Below are positions 40,600 through 45,732 of a stretch of DNA of 45,732 bases, piece by piece. Source of the stretch: an uncultured Oscillospiraceae bacterium (GTDB taxonomy: Bacteria > Bacillota > Clostridia > Oscillospirales > Oscillospiraceae); NCBI GenBank assembly GCA_934565655.1, contig CAKTIE010000013.1, positions 1 to 45,732 of the forward strand, read 5' to 3'. The position numbers and the translations under genes are program-made. The notes under the pieces are model-generated. The model was not told the DNA's origin and ran no database searches. It was given only the letters and a program-made list of their open reading frames with translations. The stretch's first letter is position 1. Each line of letters opens with the position of its first letter.

Positions 40600-41982
40600 T
40601 TATTCTGCGGGCATGATCAGCTTCGCTGTGCGCTGCTCCATGGGGACATAGTGATCCTTGATGGTCACGGCGCGGTAGGCGGGACGCATGATCCGGTGGC
40701 AGGTCACCACTTCCTCGATGCGGTTGGCGCACCAGCCCGCGATACGGGCCGAAGCGAACAGCGGCGTGAACACATCCTCCGGGATGCCCAGCATGGTGTA
40801 TACCAGACCGGAGTACATATCCACGTTGGCGCACATGGGCGTGTCGCTGTGGCGGCGCTCCTGTACCAGGGGGATGCCCAGCTCTTCCACCTTCTGCAGC
40901 AGGGCGAAGTCCTCGGCGTAGCCCTTGATTTCCGCCATGTGCTGGGCGTACTTCTTCAGCAGCACCGCGCGGGGATCGGAGATGGTGTATACCGCGTGGC
41001 CCAGACCGTAGATCTTGCCGGACTTGTCACCGGCCTCGCCGTCCAGCAGCTTGTTCAGATAGTCCCTGATGGAGCCGTCATCGTGAGGATCGACGTTCTC
41101 CTTGACGTACTGGAACATCTCCATGACCTTGGCGTTGGCGCCGCCGTGCAGCGGGCCCTTCAGGGAGCCGACCGCGCCGGCAATGGCACTGTAAGTATCC
41201 GTGCCGCTGGAGGACATGGCGCGGCAGACGAAGGTGGAGTTGTTGCCGCCGCCGTGCTCGGCGTGGACCATCAGCATCATGTCCAGCAGATGTGCCTCCT
41301 CCTCAGTGTACTGCTTGTTGGGGCGGATCATCCGCAGGAAGTTCTCCGCCGTGGACAGTTCATCCTCCGGGAAGTGGATGTGCAGGGAGTCACCCTGAAA
41401 GTAATGGCGCTTCACCGCGTAGGCGTTGGCCACGATGGAGGGGAAGCAGCCCACCAGCTTGATGGATTGCAGCAGCATATTTTCCACCGACGTGTCGTCG
41501 GGATTGTCGTCGTAGGAATACAGCGCCAGCACGCTGCGGGCCAGCTTGTTCATGATGTTCCGGCTGGGATGGCGCATGATCATGTCCTCGGTAAAGCCGT
41601 CGGGCAGCTTTCTGGCCCGCTTCATGATCTCGTTGAAGTATTGCAGCTCCGTCTTGGAGGGCAGATAGCCCAGCAGCAGCAGATAGGCCACCTCCTCATA
41701 GCCGAAGGTGTTGGCCTTGCGGTGGGCTTCCACGATCTCGTTCAGCTCGATGCCGCGGTAATACAGCTGGCCGGGCTTGGGGATGCGCTGGCCGTCCTGG
41801 ATGAAGTAGCCCTGCACGCTGCCCACCTTGGACACGCCTGCCAGAACGCCGGTGCCGTCGCTGTTGCGCAGGCCGCGCTTCACGTCGCCCCGGTAATACT
41901 CCTCACCGATGTGGTACTCCTGCTGGATTAGCTGGCCCAGAGAGCCTGCAAATTTCTCCAGTGTTGCGCCGTTGTTGCTCAT
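40600..41982 (-). CDS. gltA: citrate synthase
   Basis: 460 residues. Condenses acetyl-CoA and oxaloacetate to citrate. Active-site segments: MLMVHAEHGGGNNSTF and GPLHGGANAKVMEMF with catalytic His, GLGHAVYTISDPRA, and RRHSDTPMCANVDMYSG with substrate Arg and His. It belongs to the longer clostridial-type citrate/methylcitrate synthase branch. AAAGGAG upstream of the ATG at 41982. Feeds the aconitase/IDH branch encoded at 10.8-14.4 kb; a citrate lyase in the same genome could reverse its product, so control of both should matter. Confidence 0.96.
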   Translation of the reverse strand: MSNNGATLEKFAGSLGQLIQQEYHIGEEYYRGDVKRGLRNSDGTGVLAGVSKVGSVQGYFIQDGQRIPKPGQLYYRGIELNEIVEAHRKANTFGYEEVAYLLLLGYLPSKTELQYFNEIMKRARKLPDGFTEDMIMRHPSRNIMNKLARSVLALYSYDDNPDDTSVENMLLQSIKLVGCFPSIVANAYAVKRHYFQGDSLHIHFPEDELSTAENFLRMIRPNKQYTEEEAHLLDMMLMVHAEHGGGNNSTFVCRAMSSSGTDTYSAIAGAVGSLKGPLHGGANAKVMEMFQYVKENVDPHDDGSIRDYLNKLLDGEAGDKSGKIYGLGHAVYTISDPRAVLLKKYAQHMAEIKGYAEDFALLQKVEELGIPLVQERRHSDTPMCANVDMYSGLVYTMLGIPEDVFTPLFASARIAGWCANRIEEVVTCHRIMRPAYRAVTIKDHYVPMEQRTAKLIMPAE

Positions 41983-42038
41983 GATGGTGTGCTCCTTTCC
42001 GTAGCCGCGCCCCGTGGGCGTCCCTCAAATACGAGCTC

Positions 42039-42067
42039 ATTATAAACCTGCAAAATCAATTTTGCAA
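42039..42067 (-). promoter_or_regulatory. promoter of gltA
   Basis: Minus strand TTGCAA, 17-bp spacer, TATAAT; about 57 bp before the gene. Confidence 0.8.
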
Positions 42068-42095
42068 GTATTATTTTTGTAAAATTCATTTTCAA
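42049..42095 (-). promoter_or_regulatory. operator-like palindromes at the gltA promoter
   Basis: TGCAAAAT-CA-ATTTTGCA (42049-42066) is a perfect 8-2-8 palindrome filling the -35 to -10 spacer. A related imperfect one (TGTAAAATTCATTTTCAA) follows at 42078-42095, centres 29 bp apart. Position suggests repression by an unidentified regulator. Confidence 0.55.
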
Positions 42096-42181
42096 CTTCT
42101 GAACAATGTGAAAATTTCGTCAAACGCAAAAAAATGAATGTTATAAAAAAGAAACTTGCATAACGGGTGCGCTGATATGAC

Positions 42182-42221
42182 AAAAACAAACGGGCGGGAT
42201 ATTATCCTGCCCGTTTGTTTT
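42182..42221. terminator. terminator of metQNI
   Basis: AAAACAAACGGGC(GGGA) pairs with its complement through TCCTGCCCGTTTGTTTT; 8 bp beyond the metI stop. Confidence 0.85.
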
Positions 42222-42228
42222 GAGAAGG

Positions 42229-42927
42229 TTATTTCAATCTCTTGTCGCACTTCTTGCTGAGCCACGTTCCCAGACTCTGGAACAGCTGCACCAGCAGGAT
42301 CAGCAGCACCACCGCCACCAGCATCACCAGATACTTATAGCGATAGTAGCCGTAGTCGATGGCGATCTTGCCCAGACCGCCGCCGCCGATGATACCGCTC
42401 ATGGCGGAGTAGCCCAGAATGGTTGTCAGTGCGATGGTCACATTCTGGATGAGAGAGGGAACGCTCTCCGGGATCATCACCTTGCAGATGATCTGCATGG
42501 GCGTGGCGCCCATGCTCTGGGCGGCCTCGATGATGTTGCCGTCCACCTCGCGGAGGCTGGTCTCCACCAGACGGGCCACGAAGGGGAAGGCCGCCGCCAC
42601 CAGCGGTACGATGGTGGCCGTGGTGCCGATGGAGGTGCCGATCAGCAGGCGGGACAGGGGGAACACCATGATCATCAGGATCAGGAACGGCACGGAGCGC
42701 AGCAGGTTGATGATCACGTTCAGCACCTGCATCAGCCAGCGGGGCAGGGGCAGCACGCCGCCCTTTTCGCCCACCACCAGCAGTACGCCCAGGGGCAGGC
42801 CGATCACCAGCGACAGCGCCGTGCTGAGCACCGTCATGTAGAAGGTCTCCCAGATAGCGAAGGGCAGGGAGGGCAGCACCGTCATCAGATCCTGTACGGA
42901 CTGGGCGCTGAACAGATTACTGTACAT
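42229..42927 (-). CDS. metI: methionine ABC transporter permease
   Basis: 232 residues with five to six membrane segments. The EAA loop is clear (AAQSMGATPMQIICKVMIPESVPSL), as are RSVPFLILMI and the GGGGLGKIAIDYGYYRY end typical of MetI. Forms the channel of the methionine importer with MetN. The ATG overlaps the end of metN by 11 bp; AGGAGG upstream. Confidence 0.96.
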   Translation of the reverse strand: MYSNLFSAQSVQDLMTVLPSLPFAIWETFYMTVLSTALSLVIGLPLGVLLVVGEKGGVLPLPRWLMQVLNVIINLLRSVPFLILMIMVFPLSRLLIGTSIGTTATIVPLVAAAFPFVARLVETSLREVDGNIIEAAQSMGATPMQIICKVMIPESVPSLIQNVTIALTTILGYSAMSGIIGGGGLGKIAIDYGYYRYKYLVMLVAVVLLILLVQLFQSLGTWLSKKCDKRLK

Positions 42928-43927
42928 CGTGATCTACCTCCTCTACCTGCACATTGGCGATGTCTTTGATAAAAGCAACAGCCCGGTCAAAGTGTGCGCT
43001 GGGGATACCCAGCATCATGCTGCCGTAGACCTCCTCGGAGAGGCTCTGAGTGCTGGCGGAGATGACGTTGCAGAAGATATTCTCCTCCGCCGCCAGCCGC
43101 GCCACCATGGGGATGCTGGTGGTCTTGCTGTCCTTGAACACCAGACGCACCAGCCGCTCGCCGGAGGGATCGTATACCTGGGCGTCGGCGCCGCCGGGGA
43201 ACACCAGGCGGCGTCCCGCGGCGGATTTGGGCGCGGCAAACACCGTGCCCACCAGGCCGGATTCCGCCACCACGCCGCCATCCAGAATGGCCACATGGCT
43301 GCAAATTTCCTTCACCACGCTCATCTGGTGGGTAATGACCACCACGGTGATGCCCAGCTTTTTGTTGATGTCCCAGATCAGCTCCAGGATCTGCCGGGTG
43401 GTGTTGGGATCCAGGGCGCTGGTGGCCTCGTCGCACAGCAGCACCTTGGGATCGGTGGCCAGCGCGCGGGCAATGGCGATGCGCTGCTGCTGGCCGCCGG
43501 ACAGCTGGGCGGGATAGGCGTTGGCCTTGTCAGGCAGGCCCACCAGCTCCAGCAGCTCATGGGCGCGCTTTTCGGCCTCGGCCTTCTTCACGCCCACCAG
43601 CTCCATGGGGAAGCATACGTTCTTCAGACAGGTCCGCTGCATCAGCAGGTTGAAGTGCTGGAAGATCATGGTGATGCCCCGGCGTGCCTCACGCAGCTGG
43701 GCGGGGGTCATGGTGTCCAGCCGCTGGCCGTTCACCACGATCTCGCCGCTGGTGGGCCGCTCCAGCAGGTTGATGCACCGCACCAGCGTGCTCTTGCCGG
43801 CGCCGGACATGCCGATGATACCGTAGATGTCCCCATCCTCGATGGTAAGGGAGACGTCCTTGAGCGCGTCTACCCCTCCGGCAGAGCCGGAATCAAACGT
43901 CTTGCTGACGTGTTTCAGTTCGATCAT
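42917..43927 (-). CDS. metN: methionine ABC transporter ATP-binding protein
   Basis: 336 residues. Walker A GMSGAGKST at 39-47, signature LSGGQQQR, Walker B VLLCDEATSALD, then a C-terminal NIL domain (about 265-336) that in MetN senses intracellular methionine and inhibits transport. ATG at 43927 with GGAGGGAG upstream. Middle gene of metQNI. Confidence 0.97.
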   Translation of the reverse strand: MIELKHVSKTFDSGSAGGVDALKDVSLTIEDGDIYGIIGMSGAGKSTLVRCINLLERPTSGEIVVNGQRLDTMTPAQLREARRGITMIFQHFNLLMQRTCLKNVCFPMELVGVKKAEAEKRAHELLELVGLPDKANAYPAQLSGGQQQRIAIARALATDPKVLLCDEATSALDPNTTRQILELIWDINKKLGITVVVITHQMSVVKEICSHVAILDGGVVAESGLVGTVFAAPKSAAGRRLVFPGGADAQVYDPSGERLVRLVFKDSKTTSIPMVARLAAEENIFCNVISASTQSLSEEVYGSMMLGIPSAHFDRAVAFIKDIANVQVEEVDHDVQ

Positions 43928-43948
43928 GGACGTCTCCCTCCTTCTTCC

Positions 43949-44845
43949 TTACTTGCTGGCAGTCACAGCGTCCAGAGTGGTCTGCTTGCCGCCGTACAGG
44001 CCCATGGGCTCCACGTGGATGGCGGAAACAGAGACGATGTGAGTGCCGTTCTGGGCATTGAAGTCCTCCAGATAGGGCAGGTGCTGGAAGTAGTTGGCGT
44101 CCACGGTGCCGTCGTCCACCACGGTGTTGGGCACAACGTAGTCATTGTAGACCTGGATGTCCAGGGTGATGCCCTTGTCGGCCAGGATGGTCTTGACGAC
44201 CTCCAGGATTTCGGCGTGGGGAGCGGGGGAGGCGGCGATGGTGATGGTCTCACCCTTCAGGGCGTCGTAATCCACAGTGGCGTCATAGCCGTCGGTGGGG
44301 TTCTCCACCACGGAGACGACGGAGCCGTTGTAGGTCTCATTGATGTAGTCAACCACCTGCTGGCTCTCCAGAGCAGCCTTCAGGGCCAGAGTCTTGGGGG
44401 AGGTCTCGTTGCCTTCCTTCACGGTCAGGATGTTGGCGTAAGCGGAGGCGCTGCCCTCGATCAGCAGGGAATCGCTGACAGGATTCAGACCGGCGCTGAT
44501 GGCGTAGTTGCTGTTGATCACGGCGTAGTCCACATCCTGCAGCTGGTTGGGCAGCTGAGCGGCCTCGGCCTCGACGATCTCAACGTTGTACGGATTCTCC
44601 ACGATGTCGTTCTTGGTGGCGGTGATGCCTGCGCCGTCAGCCAGCTTGATGATGCCGTTCTCCTGCAGCAGCAGCAGGGCGCGGGCCTCGTTGGTGGTGT
44701 CGTTGGGAACGGCGATCTGGATCACGGGCTGGGTGTCGTCGCCGTCGGTGGTGTTGCTGTTGCCGCCGCAGGCGGTCAGGCTCAGGGTCAGGACCAGCGC
44801 CAGTGCCAGCGCGGCCAGCTTCACGAAATAGTTGTGCTTTTTCAT
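43949..44845 (-). CDS. metQ: methionine-binding lipoprotein
   Basis: 298 residues of the NlpA/MetQ family. Signal peptide with lipobox LTAC; the mature part has the usual QIAVPNDTTNEARALLLLQENG, VDYAVINSNYA and ASPAPHAEILE segments. Captures D/L-methionine outside the membrane for MetNI. First structural gene of the operon here, following a long leader with a Met-codon-rich ORF and a terminator. AAGGAG upstream of the ATG. Confidence 0.96.
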   Translation of the reverse strand: MKKHNYFVKLAALALALVLTLSLTACGGNSNTTDGDDTQPVIQIAVPNDTTNEARALLLLQENGIIKLADGAGITATKNDIVENPYNVEIVEAEAAQLPNQLQDVDYAVINSNYAISAGLNPVSDSLLIEGSASAYANILTVKEGNETSPKTLALKAALESQQVVDYINETYNGSVVSVVENPTDGYDATVDYDALKGETITIAASPAPHAEILEVVKTILADKGITLDIQVYNDYVVPNTVVDDGTVDANYFQHLPYLEDFNAQNGTHIVSVSAIHVEPMGLYGGKQTTLDAVTASK

Positions 44846-44891
44846 GATGTTTGTCTCCTTTTTTCATCAATTGGATTTGTGGGTGAAGAAC

Positions 44892-44930
44892 AAAAATAAA
44901 ACGGTGGCAGGTCAATCGACCTTCCACCGT
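44892..44930 (-). terminator. attenuator terminator in the metQNI leader
   Basis: ACGGTGGAAGGTC pairs with GACCTGCCACCGT (one A-G mismatch) around GATT-type loop, followed by TTTATTTTT. It lies between the leader ORF and metQ. Its 5' arm and loop (44925-44910) can instead pair with a segment inside the leader ORF. Confidence 0.9.
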
Positions 44931-44954
44931 TCATGACTGTTGTTCATCCTGTGT

Positions 44955-45074
44955 TCAGCAGGACGCCATACCGTCAGGGAAAATCAGTTGACCAAATTGA
45001 GCGCGACGAAACATGCACATGGGGCACATGCACATCTCCATAGACATCATCATCACGGCGCTCAGCTTCTTCAT
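44955..45074 (-). CDS. methionine-rich leader peptide (attenuator of metQNI)
   Basis: 39 residues with 10 Met and 4 Cys; eight Met fall within codons 8-21 (VMMMSMEMCMCPMCM). AAGGAG precedes the ATG at 45074. Three RNA segments surround it: 1, GGAGAAAATCAGTG at its ribosome site; 2, GGTCAACTGATTTTCC at codons 28-33; 3, GGAAGGTCGATTGACC in the terminator. Segments 1 and 2 pair over 10 bases, 2 and 3 over 15 of 16. Scarce Met should stall ribosomes upstream of segment 2, letting 2 pair with 3 and blocking the terminator. The pairings are seen; the regulation is inferred. Too short and unusual to be recognised as a functional protein otherwise. Confidence 0.85.
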   Translation of the reverse strand: MKKLSAVMMMSMEMCMCPMCMFRRAQFGQLIFPDGMASC

Positions 45075-45129
45075 CACTGATTTTCTCCTTTCCTCGGTTC
45101 TCAATGGCGTGTCCGCCTTGGATGGTGGC

Positions 45130-45158
45130 ATGGTAACGCTTTTGTGCGGATTTGTCAA
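45130..45158 (-). promoter_or_regulatory. promoter of the metQNI leader
   Basis: Minus strand TTGACA, 17-bp spacer, TACCAT; transcription would start about 50 nt before the leader ORF. The stretch 45159-45325 shows no gene. Confidence 0.7.
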
Positions 45159-45325
45159 CCCCTTTTTTTACATTCCGGCCATTTGTAAGAAAATTCGACA
45201 GGCTTCACCTACCGTTTTTGTATGTTTCACCACAAGAGAAGCCTGTTGGGATAATGACGGCTTTTACCTGCCATTCGTTGGTGATATTGCATAAAATATC
45301 TCGCGCGGCGGCCTTTTCGCGCAAA

Positions 45326-45357
45326 AAAGATCACCTGCCCTGCGGCAGGTGATCTTT
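45326..45357 (-). terminator. terminator after rplT
   Basis: AAAGATCACCTGCC pairs with GGCAGGTGATCTTT around CTGC; on the minus strand followed by T residues. 12 bp past the rplT stop. Confidence 0.85.
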
Positions 45358-45369
45358 CGTTATATTCGG

Positions 45370-45726
45370 TTACGCCAGCTTGGCCTTGGCCATGTCGCAC
45401 AGGGCGGCGAACGCCACGGCGTCGTTGATGGCCATCTCGGACAGCATCTTGCGGTTGATCTCCACACCGGCCAGCTTCAGACCGTGCATGAAGGTGGAAT
45501 AGTTCATGCCGTTGATCTTGCAGGCAGCGGAGATACGGGTGATCCACAGCTGACGGAAGTCCCGCTTCTTCAGGCGGCGGCCCACATAGGCGTAGGTCAG
45601 GGACTTCATGACCTGCTCGTTGGCCATCTTGAAGTGCTTGGACTTGGCGCCCCAGTAGCCCTTGGCCAGCTTCAGCATCTTATTTCTTCTCTTGCGCGTC
45701 ATCATTGCGCCTTTAACACGTGCCAT
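45370..45726 (-). CDS. rplT: 50S ribosomal protein L20
   Basis: 118 residues, full length. Basic rRNA-binding protein needed for 50S assembly: [26 protein letters not shown] start, [11 protein letters not shown] and [13 protein letters not shown] are textbook L20. Transcribed leftward; infC and rpmI, its usual upstream partners, would lie beyond the right edge. Confidence 0.98.
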   Translation of the reverse strand: MARVKGAMMTRKRRNKMLKLAKGYWGAKSKHFKMANEQVMKSLTYAYVGRRLKKRDFRQLWITRISAACKINGMNYSTFMHGLKLAGVEINRKMLSEMAINDAVAFAALCDMAKAKLA

Positions 45727-45732
45727 ATCTAA

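Noticed and set aside
44846..45130. SAM (S-box) riboswitch or Met T-box before metQNI
   Set aside because: Neither the S-box core nor the conserved T-box sequence is present; the leader is explained by the Met-rich ORF and its pairing segments.

Overview
The window looks like chromosomal DNA of a GC-rich, spore-forming, strictly anaerobic gut clostridium, most likely Oscillospiraceae (Oscillibacter/Dysosmobacter-like). The evidence is a spoIIP gene with a sigma-E-type promoter, a [FeFe] hydrogenase, a citrate lyase operon, a pheST T-box, a glmS ribozyme, nrdR, and an alr neighbourhood like that of other Firmicutes. The taxonomic level is inference from gene content only.

Region by region. 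(1) 1-5.57 kb is the edge of an integrated element. It holds two overlapping tyrosine recombinases, then a convergent AT-rich two-gene operon (HEPN-like protein plus ORC/Cdc6-like AAA ATPase with a C-terminal HhH), and stops at a tRNA-Pro(TGG) that probably served as the integration site. (2) 5.9-14.5 kb is a leftward citrate operon: aconitase-family hydratase, isocitrate dehydrogenase, citD-citE-citF-citC-citXG. (3) 14.9-18.5 kb is a rightward operon for a group-A [FeFe] hydrogenase and an NuoF/GltD-type flavoprotein partner, followed by two tandem duplicated lipoproteins. (4) 19.3-23.5 kb carries an ion-transporter-superfamily permease, flavodoxin plus DUF3793 under twin palindromes, azlCD and a PspC protein. 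(5) 23.7-29.1 kb carries a two-subunit aconitase X with a Cys-rich protein, a GNAT, spoIIP, and guanine deaminase behind a guanine riboswitch. (6) 29.1-38.3 kb carries T-box-controlled pheST, nnrD-lipoprotein-alr, an inverted mazF without antitoxin, nrdR, and DUF4363/DUF421. (7) 38.5-45.7 kb carries ribozyme-controlled glmS, citrate synthase with operator-like palindromes, the methionine ABC transporter metQNI, and rplT.

The most notable signals are RNA-level. Upstream of metQNI there is a 39-codon leader ORF with 10 Met codons. It is followed by three mutually complementary segments and a strong terminator, which reads as a classical ribosome-mediated attenuator for methionine, a mechanism I do not know to be described for met genes in this group. 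Upstream of guanine deaminase, a guanine-type aptamer shares its P1 3' strand with the 5' arm of the terminator, so ligand should switch the gene ON, as suits a catabolic gene. The HEPN-like/AAA operon beside the integrases is a candidate defence module.

Citrate metabolism links several parts. Citrate synthase makes citrate, the aconitase/IDH pair takes it to 2-oxoglutarate, and citrate lyase cleaves it back to acetate and oxaloacetate. No citrate transporter or cit regulator is recognisable in the window. A family of about 110-135 bp palindromic repeats occurs three times in intergenic sites.
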